Of a stretch of 64,000 bases of DNA, positions 20,001-33,327 are shown piece by piece. Location of the stretch: assembly GCF_012940005.1 (NCBI RefSeq), contig NZ_SPMX01000022.1, positions 62,001 through 126,000 on the forward strand, written 5' to 3'. Within the stretch, counting starts at the first letter, position 1, and each line of letters begins with the position of its first letter. The position numbers and the translations under genes were made by a program. This DNA is from Candidatus Accumulibacter contiguus (lineage in GTDB: Bacteria > Pseudomonadota > Gammaproteobacteria > Burkholderiales > Rhodocyclaceae). Below the pieces are notes generated by a model that had not been told where the DNA came from, did no database searches, and saw nothing but the letters and a program-made list of their open reading frames with translations.

Positions 20001-22359
20001 GTAGCGAGGAGCAGCGCCAGGGAGTGGACAACAGCGCTGCGCCGCGACTGTCGGTCTGCGCCCTGCTGGTCGGCACTGGTTTCACCGGCCTCACGGTCGA
20101 GGTGGGCGTGCGTTGCCTGTTGTCCGCCGTGACGCGCAGCAACGAAGCGCTGAACAGCACCGGCACCCCGTTTCGCATTGGCCGCCTGATCGTGTACGAA
20201 GAGGTGCAGGATCGCGCCATCGCCGCGGTGCAAGCGCTGCGCGAGATGGCCGCCGATGCGCCGTTCGCCGACTCGATCCACTTTGACGGGCGCTTGCGCA
20301 GTGGTGCCGGCGGTTATTGTGCGCGCAGCGTCGCCAGCGGCGGGCAAGCGGGCACCTATCGGGTAACGATCAGCGAAGACAGGCGCGGTTTGCGCTTCAC
20401 CATCATCACCGACCGGGCACGCAACGAAGTGGCTGCCGAACCAAACCAGCGTCAGGCAGTAGACGGCCTGATCGCTTCAATTACCAGCGCCACCCAGGAT
20501 CAGCCCGGCCTGTCGCGTGCCCTGTTTGAACTCATGGTTCCAAACGGAATGAAGGAAGCCGTCGCCGAAGTGCGCACCCTGATGATGTCGGTCGATGCGG
20601 CCGCCGCCACCTATCCCTGGGAACTGATGCGCGACGAGGATCAGAACGACCCGCTGGCGACGCGCATCGAATTGGTGCGCCAGCTTGCGTCGGCCTATGG
20701 TCGGGGAAAGGTGCCGACGGTGACCGGCGACCGCGTCTTCATCGTCGGAGACACCCAGTCCGGGTTGATGGAACTGCCTGGGGCCCAGGCCGAAGCGCGG
20801 ACGGTTGCCAAGGCCTTCGCCGGCAACCAGTACGTGCTCAAGGATCTCTATCGCGCCACTGCCCAGCAGGTCTTCGAAGCCCTGTTCTTCGATCGTTACC
20901 GCTTCATGCACCTGGCCGGACATGGGGTCGTCCGGGACAAGGACAGCGGCCTGACCGGCATGGTCCTCGGGCCGAAGACCTGTCTCACCGCGGCGCAGGT
21001 GGGCAAGCTCAGGCACGTGCCGGAATTTGTCTTCATCAACTGCTGCCATCTCGGCGACATGCAGGCCGATGCGCAGCCGCGCTGGGGCGAACTGGCTGCC
21101 AACCTCGCCACACAGTTCATCGAGATGGGCTGCAAGGCCGTCATCGCCGCCGGTTGGGCGGTCGACGACCATGCCGCCGAAACCTTTGCGCAGGCGTTCT
21201 ACACCGCCATGCTGGATGGAAAACGCTTTGGCCACGCGCTGTTACTGGCGCGTAACGAGACCTACCGGCGATATCCACACAGCAATACCTGGGGCGCCTA
21301 CCAGGCCTACGGCGACGAGCGCTACCAGTTCCCCGGTGCGAGCGCCGACGATGTGACTGCTGACTACGTCCACCCCAGCCATCTCGTTGCCGACCTCGAC
21401 ATGCTCGGTTCCCGTCTGCGCCAGGCGACGACCAGCGAACAGCAGGGCTACTATCGCAAGCAGATCGAGGCAATCGAAAACGCTGCGCGCAGCCCTGACT
21501 TCCAGTGCGCCAGCGTCAGGGAAAAACTCGCCAGCGCCTGGGCTGAACTCGGCGACATCGAACGCGCGATCGGCCACTACCGCGCCGCACTGGTCATGGA
21601 AGACGCGCAGGTCAGCCTGCAAGCGCTGGAGCAACTCGCCAGCCTGGAAGCGCGCCACGGCGCCAGCTTGCTCGCGGCCAGGGAGGAGGAAAAGCACCCT
21701 GCGGGTGCCGACTTCATGGATCGAGCCTTGACGCGCCTGAAGCTGTTGATCGACATCGGAGTGACCGCCGAGCGTCTGTCGCTGCTCGCTTCGCTCTGCA
21801 AACGCCGCGCCCAGACCATTTTGCTGGGCGGGAAGCGTACAAAGATCGAGCAGTCCTTGGTCGAGATGCGAGACGCTTACTGGCGCGCTTCGGAACACGC
21901 GCATCAACGCACCGGCGAATGGGATTACGACCCGCTGTTCAAGGCTCTGGACGGCAATGTTCTGCTCGCTGCCAGGGGTAGGCGCGATGACTTCGACGCG
22001 CGTGTGGGCCAGCTTGCCGGACTGCTGCAAGCCGGCACCGAAAACGCCCGGCGCCGCTTTGCGAAGAATCGGGATTTCTTCCCTGCACTGGCCAAAGTCG
22101 AGGCGGACAGGATAGACGCACTCTGGGCCTGCTACGACGGGCGCACCCAGGCAGCCATCGTCCAACCTGCAGTACTCGGCGCGCTGGTCACCGCTTACCG
22201 CGATGTGCTCAAGCGTCAGGGCAGCGACCGCGAGCAGGATGCGGTGGTCGATCAGCTGCAGTTCCTGATCGACATGCTGCCGGCGGGTGACGAGTCCGAT
22301 CCGGTAAAGGGGGCTTTGACCAGTCTGATCGAAGGCATCAGGACAGGTTTGGTACGATC

Positions 22360-22363
<4 letters not shown>
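17012..22363 (+). CDS. giant lipase-lipase-CHAT protease protein (1783 aa)
   Basis: A cytoplasmic multidomain protein without signal peptide. Residues 1-165 form an unrecognised domain. A first alpha/beta-hydrolase has an oxyanion segment LIFLHGTASS and the nucleophile elbow SHSRGG (Ser244). A second, LCAT/PGAP1-like, has VFLLPGIMGSHI and AHSMGG (Ser620). Residues about 930-1100 form a further unassigned alpha/beta region. A CHAT caspase-like domain spans about 1190-1440 with His1304 in HLAGHG and Cys1345 in NCCHLG. A helical TPR-like tail includes ELGDIERAIGHYRAAL. Such fusions fit a self-inflicted lipase/protease effector in bacterial conflict or death, but the trigger is unknown. An AAGGAGACGGAG site precedes ATG, and the stop overlaps the next gene. 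Confidence 0.82.
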
Positions 22364-23979
<1,616 letters not shown>

Positions 23980-24057
23980 GGAAGAGCGCCGCAAGCCGCA
24001 TCGACCGCAGCGAACACCAAGGGCATGCGTCCATCCATTCTCGAAGTGCCTTGCGCT

Positions 24058-25628
<1,571 letters not shown>

Positions 25629-25632
<4 letters not shown>

Positions 25633-27188
25633 GGTCGCGGGTGGAGTGGAAGGAGAACGCGAACGCGGCAGCCGCGCACTGCTGCGGGTCCGATTTCGAT
25701 GTAGCCGCCGTGGTCAGCCGCCACCTGCTGCGCCGACGATAGACCGGTTCCCAGGTGTCCGCCGCCACGCTTGGTGGTGTGGAATGGCTCGAAGACCTTG
25801 AGATGTTGGGAGTTGTCGATGCCGGGCCCGGAGTCTTCGATGAGCACCTCGATTTCCCCCCGCCGCTCCTTGCTCGCCAGCGTCAGTTCGCGCTCGCGGC
25901 AGCCGCGCACGTTCATCGCCTCGATGGCATTGTCGATCAGCGCCTTGAACAGCGAGCGCAGTTTGTTCGGTGCTCCCTGCAACGCCGGCAGCATGGCCTG
26001 CGGTTTCCAGCTCACCGTGATGCCGGCCGCGAGCAGGTGGCTGGTCGAGAGATCGAGGACGTCACGCAGCAGTTCGTTGAGGTTGACCGGGCCGATCGCT
26101 TCGCGCGTCTCGCCGGGAATCATCGAACGGAGCTCTTCGAGAGCCTGCTGCCCGGCCGCGATGGCCTCCACGAGGGCCACCGACATGGGGTCGGTTTCCC
26201 CTTTGCGTCGCGCCAGCATGGCGACCACCGAGGCCATCATGTTGAGTGGTCCCTCGATCCGGAAGGTGGCCGCGGCGAGACTCTCGCGCAAGGCCAGGAC
26301 GCGATCCTCATCGGCCATCACTGCCTGCAGCGCGGCAACACGGACTTTTTCCTGCTGCGCGCGCAGGCTGGTAATCTCCTTCGCAACCAGCAGCAGGTAA
26401 TCGCGACGGCGTCCGGCAAGGAAGGCATCGGCGGTGCTGTCGTCCTCACGCACGCGACTGCCGGAACACGAAAACCAGCGCGGCGTGTTGCCGCCGGGAC
26501 GATCGATGCGCACTTCGCGATCGAGAAAGAGGTAGCCCGAGGTGCGCCGCCCCTTTCCTGATTCGAGTTCGAGACTCGCACGGATCGCCGACATCAGCAT
26601 CGGCGCCGGCTCCGCCATTCCCAGATCGGCCTGCAGCTTCTTGTATTCGTGGTTGTCGAGCACGACGCGGTCATCGACGTCGAGCAGAGCGATGACCACC
26701 GGCGCTGCGTCGACCACCGACTCGATCAGGGCTTTCTGGTTTCTGACCTGGTATTCCAGGCGATGGACTTCGGTGATGTCGCGATGCATTCCGAGGTAAT
26801 TGAGAACCTTCCCATGCGCATCGACGATGGGGGAGATGCTCAACTCGGCGAGATATTGGCTGCCATCCTTGTGCCGATTGATCAGGCGGCCGGTCCACAC
26901 CTCGCCCTGCGAGATCTTCTGCCACAGTGACTGGTACAGTGCGGGCGGCATGGTCTTGTTGGAAAGGATCGACTGGTTCTTGCCGATCGCCTCGTCGGTT
27001 GTGTAACCGGTGACGCGGGTAAACGCGGGATTCACGTAGAGAATGTTGCCGTGCACGTCGGTGATCGAGATCGCCATGTCGGCCTGGCTGACGGTGTGCT
27101 GGAACACCTGCGGCGGGAGGCCCGGAGCGAGCGCGTCCGCCATCCACGGCGCGCTTGCGGCCGCTGTCTTGAGTTGTTCATTCGCCAT
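25629..27188 (-). CDS. nifL: nitrogen fixation negative regulator NifL
   Basis: Redox- and nitrogen-responsive anti-activator that binds NifA. The 519-aa protein has an N-terminal FAD-type PAS domain (about 25-140: ITDVHGNILYVNPAFTRVTG), a second PAS (about 150-275), and a histidine-kinase-like C-terminus with N-box IDNAIEAM, G1 DSGPGID and G2 GTGLSS. The H-box region reads FRIEGPLNMM without a phospho-acceptor His, in line with signalling by protein contact. Cotranscribed with nifA from a sigma-54 promoter at 27228-27243. Confidence 0.94.
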
Positions 27189-27227
27189 CTCGCGTCATCC
27201 CCGGGATCAACTGTTCTCCCGGAACAA

Positions 27228-27243
27228 AGCAGATTCCGTGCCG
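27228..27243 (-). promoter_or_regulatory. sigma-54 promoter of nifLA
   Basis: On the minus strand: CGGCACG-GAAT-CTGCT, against the -24/-12 consensus TGGCACG-N4-TTGCW, with one mismatch in each element. It lies 40 bp upstream of nifL and implies that nifLA is itself activated by NifA or another enhancer-binding protein. Confidence 0.75.
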
Positions 27244-27285
27244 ACCTTGATTCGGCAATGGTTTTCACCTCGTCTTGTCGTGTTT

Positions 27286-27301
27286 TGTAGGATTTGCGAC
27301 A
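27286..27301. promoter_or_regulatory. NifA upstream activator sequence
   Basis: TGT-AGGATTTGCG-ACA, an exact TGT-N10-ACA match. It lies 113 bp upstream of the -24 element of the rnf promoter and 42 bp upstream of that of nifLA, so one site could serve both directions. The rest of the 344-bp gap shows nothing else convincing. Confidence 0.8.
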
Positions 27302-27414
27302 TCGCTTGGGTCGGCTTCGGCTGCCTCGCGCAGCCCGCTGTCAGCAGAAAAACTTCCATCCTGGTGCGGGCTTACGATCACTTGCACAGCTTTGGTGTGC
27401 ACTTGCAGCAAGCA

Positions 27415-27430
27415 TGGCACGGAATATGCG
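27415..27430 (+). promoter_or_regulatory. sigma-54 promoter of the rnf operon
   Basis: TGGCACG-GAAT-ATGCG: a perfect -24 element, with the key GC of the -12 element kept and two flanking mismatches. It lies 102 bp upstream of rnfG. With the NifA site at 27286-27301 it places rnf under nif control. Confidence 0.8.
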
Positions 27431-27532
27431 GGGCATCAGGCAACGCATGGACCAGATGATCATGAACCCTCCCGACACCTTACTTCCCGGCATGGCCGCA
27501 ATGACGCCCGTTGCACCCCAGAGGAGTCCTCG

Positions 27533-28133
27533 ATGAAACCGCGAACCCTGGTTCACGGTGCCATCCTCGGCGCTTTCTGCCTGGGCTTCGGCATCGTCCT
27601 GGCGGTGACCGACAGGATCACGACCGACGACATCGCCGCGCGCGCCCTCGAGGATCGCCAGAATTCCCTGAGTCAGGTGCTTGCTGGTGCCAGCCACGAC
27701 AACAACCCGGCGATCGACACGGTGCTCGTGAAGAATGCCGAAGAGCGGGAGATCACGGCCTATCGCGCCCGCCTGAAAGGCAGGGTGACCGGCGTTGCCT
27801 ACGAGATCTACGGCAGTGGCTACGCTGGCGAAATGAAGTTGATGATGGGCGTCGATGCCGATGGCCAGGTGCTCGGCGTGCGTGCTCTGGCACACCATGA
27901 AACCCCCCGGTCTTGGCGACAAGATCGAGGAGAAGAAGGGCGACTGGATTCTCCGCTTCACCGGTCTGTCGCTGCAAAATCCTCTGCCCGGGCGCTGGAA
28001 GGTAAAAAAGGACGGCGGCCAGTTCGATCAGTTTGCCGGCGCCACGATCACCCCGCGCGGCGTCGTCGCCGCTGTCCGCGGTGGCCTCGAATTCTTTGCC
28101 GCCCACAAGGCGAGCTTGCTGGAGACGAACTGA
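27533..28133 (+). CDS. rnfG: electron transport complex subunit RnfG, broken by a frameshift
   Basis: The flavoprotein subunit of the Rnf ferredoxin:NAD oxidoreductase, with one N-terminal membrane helix ([20 protein letters not shown]) and a periplasmic FMN-binding domain. The C-terminal half lies in another frame and contains [13 protein letters not shown] and the flavinylation segment [15 protein letters not shown]. The break is a run of six C (27903-27908); five would give [16 protein letters not shown], as in the family. RnfG is essential for the complex, so a sequencing error is likely. First gene of the nif-linked rnf operon. Confidence 0.86.
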
Positions 28134-28134
28134 A

Positions 28135-28809
28135 ATGGCGAATGCCTATACCAACATCGTCCGGGATGGACTCTGGGACAACAACGGCGTCTTCAGCATG
28201 CTGCTGGGGATGTGCCCGACGATGGCGATGACCACCAGCGCCACCAATGGCTTCGGAATGGGCCTGGCGACCGCAGCAGTGATGGCGGCATCGAGTCTGC
28301 TGGTCGCTGCTTTTCGCAACGCGATTACCCAGGAAGTACGCATTCCGGTGTTCATCCTCATCGTCGCAACGATGGTGACACTGGTCGATCTCGCGATGAA
28401 CGCCTGGATGCACGAGCTCTACAAGGTGCTTGGCCTGTTCATCCCGCTGATCGTCTCCAATTGCCTGCCGCTCGCACGTCTGGAAGCCTTTGCCGCCAAG
28501 GCGCCGATCGTCCCCGCGTTTCTCGACGGCCTGTGCATGGGGCTGGGGTTCACCATCGCGCTCACCGCGATCGGCGCAGTTCGCGAGATTGCCGGTTCCG
28601 GTACGCTGTTTGCGGATGCCTCGCTACTTTTTGGACCTTTTTTCAAGTTCATGGAGTTGCGGCTGCTGCCTGCGGATATGGGTGTGTTGATGATGATTCT
28701 GCCGCCCGGAGGTTTTCTGGTGACCGGTCTCCTGGTCGTCGTCAAGCGCCTGCTGGATCTGCGTGCCGGCAAGGAGATCCAGATGAGCGGCGCGCACGCG
28801 GTCGCCTGA
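28135..28809 (+). CDS. rnfE: electron transport complex subunit RnfE
   Basis: A 224-aa integral membrane protein with about six helices, homologous to NqrD. Motifs: VRDGLWDNNGVFSMLLGMCP, with the Cys that helps ligate the intramembrane iron-sulfur cluster in this family, and LIVSNCLPLARLEAFA. It starts 1 bp after the rnfG stop. Confidence 0.93.
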   Translation: MANAYTNIVRDGLWDNNGVFSMLLGMCPTMAMTTSATNGFGMGLATAAVMAASSLLVAAFRNAITQEVRIPVFILIVATMVTLVDLAMNAWMHELYKVLGLFIPLIVSNCLPLARLEAFAAKAPIVPAFLDGLCMGLGFTIALTAIGAVREIAGSGTLFADASLLFGPFFKFMELRLLPADMGVLMMILPPGGFLVTGLLVVVKRLLDLRAGKEIQMSGAHAVA

Positions 28810-28829
28810 ACCAGAACAAGGAAATCACC

Positions 28830-29324
28830 ATGATCCGGCTTTCCGACCGCAATACCGTCGAGGGTATCGTCCGCGTCGTCGAGGTACAGGACGGCGTGCT
28901 CTGGCTGCAACCCGAGCAGACGTCGACCTGCGGAAGCTGCGCCTCCGCCGGACAATGCGGCAAGGGAATCGGCAGCCTGGCCAGACGCAACGAGGCCAGA
29001 CGCTTTTCGATTGCCCATCAGGACGGGCTCGGGCTCGGGGTCGGTGAGCGCATCGTCGTCGGCATCGCGCCGCGGATTCTGGTCAAGGCAGCGCTGATCG
29101 CCTATGGTCTGCCGCTGACGACGGCGCTTGCCGCCGCCGGGATTGCACAATCCTGGTTCGGCGGCGACCTCGCCACCCTGCTTGCCGCCGCCACCGGTCT
29201 GGCCTGCGGCTTGTGGATGGCGCGCCTCGGTGCCCGGCGTCTGTCGGCAAGCGGCGAGCTGGCGCCACGCTTTCTGCGCCGGGCGAAGCCGGGTGAATCG
29301 GATGGCGGAAAGAGCGAATCATGA
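28830..29324 (+). CDS. rseC: RseC/SoxR-reducing-system family membrane protein
   Basis: A 164-aa protein with an N-terminal Cys-rich domain (CGSCASAGQCGKG) and two membrane helices (LVKAALIAYGLPLTTALAAAG and LATLLAAATGLACGLWMARLG). This is the RseC architecture. In Escherichia coli RseC works with the Rsx (Rnf) complex to keep SoxR reduced; here it is embedded between rnfE and rnfA, so it likely assists the Rnf complex itself. Its stop overlaps the rnfA start. Confidence 0.85.
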   Translation: MIRLSDRNTVEGIVRVVEVQDGVLWLQPEQTSTCGSCASAGQCGKGIGSLARRNEARRFSIAHQDGLGLGVGERIVVGIAPRILVKAALIAYGLPLTTALAAAGIAQSWFGGDLATLLAAATGLACGLWMARLGARRLSASGELAPRFLRRAKPGESDGGKSES

Positions 29325-29902
29325 AAGAGTATGCCTTGATGATGATCGGCGCAGCCCTGGTCAACAACGTGATCCTGGCCCGCTTCCTCGGCCTGTGCTC
29401 GTTCATGGGAGTCACCACGCGCATCGACACCGCCGCCGGCATGGGGCTGGCAACGACCTTCGTGATCACCGTGTCGTCGATGGCCGACTGGGCGGTTCAG
29501 ACTTATCTGCTGGCGCCTTACGGCCTCGGATTTCTGCGGACGGTGACCTTCATTCTAGTGATCGCCAGTGCCGTCCAGTTCACCGAACTGACCGTCCGCA
29601 AGGTTTCGCCGTCGCTATTCCAGATGCTCGGCATCTACCTGCCGCTGATCACCACCAACTGCGCCGTGCTCGGCGTTGCCCTGTTGCTGGTCGAAAGCCA
29701 CATGAATTTCCTGGCAAGCACGCTCTTCGCCTTCGCCTCTTCTCTGGGCTACAGCCTGGTGATGGTGATTTTTGCCGGGTTGCGCGAGCGCCTGGCGCTG
29801 GCGCCGGTACCGCGTCTGTTCGCGGGGCCGCCGATCGGCTTCATCGTCGCCAGTCTGCTGGCGATGGCGTTCATGGGTTTTTCCGGTATCAGCACCGGTT
29901 GA
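29321..29902 (+). CDS. rnfA: electron transport complex subunit RnfA
   Basis: A 193-aa six-helix membrane protein homologous to NqrE. The N-terminus ALVNNVILARFLGLCSFMGV and the mid segment PLITTNCAVLGVALL contain the two conserved Cys that hold the intramembrane iron-sulfur cluster with RnfE. The start forms an ATGA overlap with the RseC gene. Confidence 0.94.
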   Translation: MKEYALMMIGAALVNNVILARFLGLCSFMGVTTRIDTAAGMGLATTFVITVSSMADWAVQTYLLAPYGLGFLRTVTFILVIASAVQFTELTVRKVSPSLFQMLGIYLPLITTNCAVLGVALLLVESHMNFLASTLFAFASSLGYSLVMVIFAGLRERLALAPVPRLFAGPPIGFIVASLLAMAFMGFSGISTG

Positions 29903-29915
29903 CAAGGAGATCGTC

Positions 29916-30443
29916 ATGTGGATTGCCGTCCTGAGTCTGACCTTTCTGGGGCTCGCCCTCGGTACGCTGCTCGGCGTCGCCGCACGCTACCTGGCGGTCG
30001 AGGAAAACCCTCTCGAAGCCGAATTGCAGGCCCTCTTGCCGGGCTCGCAATGCGGCCAGTGCGGCTTCGTCGGTTGTGCGCAGGCGGCAGCCGCTCTGGC
30101 TCGCGGCGAAGCCGCGGCGACGCTCTGCCCGCCGGGCGGACGCGCCGTCGCCGAAGCCATTGCCGCCAGACTCGGGATCAAGATCGACCTCTCGGCGGTA
30201 CAGGATGACGGTCCATTGCTCGCCTTCGTCGCCGAGGAGATCTGCACCGGTTGCTGCAGATGCAGCAAGGTCTGCCCGACCGACGCGATCATCGGTGCTG
30301 CCAAGCAGATTCACAACGTCATTCGCGAAGCCTGCACGGGTTGTGGCGCCTGCGTAGAACGCTGCCCGACCGAGGCCATCGGGCTGCTGCCGGTACCCGT
30401 CACCGTGCCGCACTGGATCTGGCCAAAACCCGCCATTACCTGA
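29916..30443 (+). CDS. rnfB: electron transport complex iron-sulfur subunit RnfB
   Basis: A 175-aa protein with an N-terminal membrane anchor, a four-Cys cluster motif (GSQCGQCGFVGCAQAA with TLCPPGG) and two [4Fe-4S] ferredoxin motifs (CTGCCRCSKVCPTDAI and CTGCGACVERCPTEAI). It passes electrons between ferredoxin and the membrane subunits. It is of the short proteobacterial type and ends soon after the second ferredoxin motif. Confidence 0.94.
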   Translation: MWIAVLSLTFLGLALGTLLGVAARYLAVEENPLEAELQALLPGSQCGQCGFVGCAQAAAALARGEAAATLCPPGGRAVAEAIAARLGIKIDLSAVQDDGPLLAFVAEEICTGCCRCSKVCPTDAIIGAAKQIHNVIREACTGCGACVERCPTEAIGLLPVPVTVPHWIWPKPAIT

Positions 30444-30454
30444 AGGAAACCCGC

Positions 30455-31949
30455 ATGGGACTGATCGAACGCTTTTTCAAGGAACCGCGCTGGGGTGTCC
30501 ATCCCGACGACCACAAGCGGCCGGCAGCGGACGCCCCGCTGCGCGTTCTGCCGAGACCGGCGCGTGTCTACCTGCCATTGCAGCAGCATGTGGGGGGGGG
30601 CTGCACGGCCAGTGGTCCTGGTCGGGCAGAAAGTTCTGAAAGGGCAGTTGCTTGCGCAGTCACAGGTCCACATTTCGGCGCCGATTCATGCCCCGGTTTC
30701 CGGTCGCGTGACGGCCATCGGTGAAGTCACTGCCCCGCATCCCTCGGGACTGGGTCTTGCCGCGATCACCGTCGAATCCGACGATACGGATCGCTGGATC
30801 GAGACCGACCCGGTCGCCGATCCCTTTGCCCTGGCGCCCGAGGAAATCGCACGACGCACCGCGGCAGCCGGTGTCGTCGGCCTCGGCGGCGCCACCTTCC
30901 CGGCGGCGGTCAAGTTTGCGCTCGGCAAGCGCCTGGCCGTACACACACTGATCGTCAATGGCGGCGAGTGCGAACCCTATCTGTCCAGCGACGACCGCAT
31001 CATGCGTGACTTTGCGGAACAGGTGGTCGAAGGCGCGCGCATCATCATGCACGCGATTGGCGCCCGCGATGCCCTGGTCGGCATCGAGGACAACAAGCCG
31101 GAAGCCATGGCGGCGATGGCCGTGGCTGCCGCAGCTTTCCCTGAAGTGAAGATTCGGCCGGTGCCAGCACGTTATCCGATGGGTTCGGACAAACAACTGA
31201 TCGAGACCCTGACCGGCAAGGAAGTGCCAGCGGACGCCCGTGCCGCAGAGGTCGGGGTACTGGTGCACAACGTCTCCACCTGCGCTGCCGTGTACAAGGC
31301 CATTCGTCTCGGGCAGCCGCTGGTCGAGCGAATCGTCACCATCAACGGTGCTGCGGTGGCTGAGCCGGGCAATATTTTTGCGCCGCTGGGCTGCCTGGTC
31401 GACGATCTTCTGGCGTACTGCGGCCTCAAGGAAGTGCCGGCACGGCTGATTCTCGGTGGCCCGATGATGGGTACCCTCCTGCTGCATGGTCGCGTACCTC
31501 TGGTCAAGGGGGCCAGCGGAATCCTCGCCTTCACCGCCGCCGAGGCGGCAGTTCCCGAGGCCGGTCCCTGCATCCGCTGCGGCTCCTGCACACGTGCCTG
31601 CCCGATGGGTCTGCTGCCACTGGAAATGGCCGCGCACATCCGCGCCGGCGACCTCGACGGCGCCGTCGGATATTCGCTCAGCGACTGCATTTCCTGCGGC
31701 TGTTGTGCCTATGTGTGTCCGTCGCACATTCCCCTGGTCCAGTACTTCAGCCACGCCAGGGGCGAGCTGTCAGCGCGCGAGCGCGCCCGCCTGCGTACCG
31801 AGGCAGGCAAACGTCTGGCCGAGGCTCGCCTCGCCCGTCTCGAACGCGATGCCAGGGAAAAGGCCGAGGTGGCCGCGCGCCGCAAGGCCGAGCGCACTGC
31901 CGCCAAGGCCCGCTCCGGCACTGTGAAACCCGAAGAGGAAACGACATGA
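30455..31949 (+). CDS. rnfC: electron transport complex subunit RnfC, broken by a frameshift
   Basis: The peripheral NADH/FMN-binding subunit. It starts MGLIERFFKEPRWGVHPDDH at 30455 and runs to LPLQQHVGG; the remainder is in another frame (ARPVVLVGQKVLKGQLLA) and includes the flavin/NADH region (GLGGATFPAAVK, NGGECEPYLSSDDR) and two ferredoxin motifs (CIRCGSCTRACP, CISCGCCAYVCP). The break is a run of nine G (30592-30600); eight would restore HVGGAARPVV. The C-terminal tail is Lys/Ala-rich and helical. Probably functional with a sequence error. Confidence 0.88.
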
Positions 31950-33022
31950 GTTCGGGGTCGATCGAGAAGCCGGTTGCGGCACCGTACGCGGCTACGTCGA
32001 ACAGCGTGCGCCGGGTCATGGTCATCGTCATGGCCGCCCTGGTGCCGGCCACCCTGTTCGGCTTCTGGCTCTACGGCTGGCCGGCCGTCTATCTCTGGAT
32101 GATCAGCGTGGCTGCCGCGGCACTCGGCGAAGCCTTCTGTCTGCGCCTGATGGGGCGCGACGCCAGGACGGTGCTCGGTGACGGATCGGCATGGTTGACC
32201 GGCTGGCTGCTCGCCCTGTCGCTGCCCCCCTGGGCGCCATGGTGGATTGGCGTCTGCGGCGGCTTGTTTGCCACGGTACTCGGCAAGCAGGTCTTCGGTG
32301 GCCTCGGGCAGAACCTCTTCAACCCGGCGATGGTCGGGCGGGTGGCGTTGCTGATTTCCTTCCCGGTGCAGATGACCGCCTGGGTCGCGCCGCTGCCGAT
32401 CTTCGATGCCGCTGCGCCGGGGCCCATTGCCGCGCTGGCGATCACCCTCAAGGGCATGCAGCCCGCCTTCGACGCGGTCGCCAGCGCTTCGCTGCTCGGC
32501 TTTGCCAAGACCGAGATGGCGCGCGGCGTCGACCTCGCCCACTCCCTGCTGCAGGCGCCATTGCAGGCCTGGTACGGCAGCCGGCCGGGCAGCCTCGGCG
32601 AAACGGCCTCCTGGCTGATCGTTGCCGGCGGCGTGGCGATGATCTGCCTGCGCACCATCACCTGGCATATCCCGGTAGCGATGCTGCTGGGCATCGCCGT
32701 TCCGGCGGCGCTCCTGCACGCCGTCGATCCGGCGCGCTACCTGGACGCCGGAACGCATCTGCTGTCCGGTGGAGCGATGCTCGGCGCCTTCTTCATCGCC
32801 ACCGACTATGTGACTTCGCCCAATACGCCGCGCGGACAGATCGTCTTCGGCACTGGCTGCGGTGTGCTGACCTACGTCATCCGCACCTGGGCAGGCTACC
32901 CGGAGGGCGTGGCCTTCGCCGTACTGCTGATGAACTCCTTGACTCCGGTCATCGACAGCTATATCAAGCCGCGCATCTACGGACGCGATCGCCGTGGCGC
33001 GGCTCTTGAACCAGGGAAATAA
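31946..33022 (+). CDS. rnfD: electron transport complex subunit RnfD
   Basis: A 358-aa membrane protein of the NqrB/RnfD family with about nine helices. Conserved parts include GGLGQNLFNPAMVGRVALL and FFIATDYVTSPNTPRGQ. The place where RnfD normally carries covalent FMN on Thr (consensus SGAT) appears to read FDAVASASLLGFAKTE, with Ser instead of Thr. The start overlaps the rnfC stop by 4 bp. Confidence 0.92.
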   Translation: MSSGSIEKPVAAPYAATSNSVRRVMVIVMAALVPATLFGFWLYGWPAVYLWMISVAAAALGEAFCLRLMGRDARTVLGDGSAWLTGWLLALSLPPWAPWWIGVCGGLFATVLGKQVFGGLGQNLFNPAMVGRVALLISFPVQMTAWVAPLPIFDAAAPGPIAALAITLKGMQPAFDAVASASLLGFAKTEMARGVDLAHSLLQAPLQAWYGSRPGSLGETASWLIVAGGVAMICLRTITWHIPVAMLLGIAVPAALLHAVDPARYLDAGTHLLSGGAMLGAFFIATDYVTSPNTPRGQIVFGTGCGVLTYVIRTWAGYPEGVAFAVLLMNSLTPVIDSYIKPRIYGRDRRGAALEPGK

Positions 33023-33036
33023 GCGGGAGAAGAAAC

Positions 33037-33315
33037 ATGCAGATCGGAGTTGCCTATTCGGAAGCGGGCCAGCAGTTATGGCTCACCATCGAAGTCCCGG
33101 AGGGGTCGAGCGTGCGCGATGCGATTGTCAAGTCCGGCATCCTGCAGACATTCCCGACGATCGATCTGGAAACGCAGAAAGTGGGCGTCTTCGGCCGCCT
33201 GGTCAAGCCCGATATGGCGCTCAGGCCGGGCGACCGGGTCGAGATCTACCGCCCCATCACCTGCGATCCACAAACCGTGCCGCGTCGGGATAGCACCAGC
33301 GACGACGACGAGTAG
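33037..33315 (+). CDS. rnfH: RnfH family protein
   Basis: A 92-aa ubiquitin-fold (beta-grasp) protein: IGVAYSEAGQQLWLTIEVPEG, FGRLVKPDMALRPGDRVEIYRP. RnfH is often the last gene of nif-associated rnf operons; its biochemical role is not known. An Asp/Glu tail ends the protein. It converges with nifM with only 12 bp between the stops, and no terminator was recognised. Confidence 0.9.
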   Translation: MQIGVAYSEAGQQLWLTIEVPEGSSVRDAIVKSGILQTFPTIDLETQKVGVFGRLVKPDMALRPGDRVEIYRPITCDPQTVPRRDSTSDDDE

Positions 33316-33327
33316 GGGGATTCGGCC

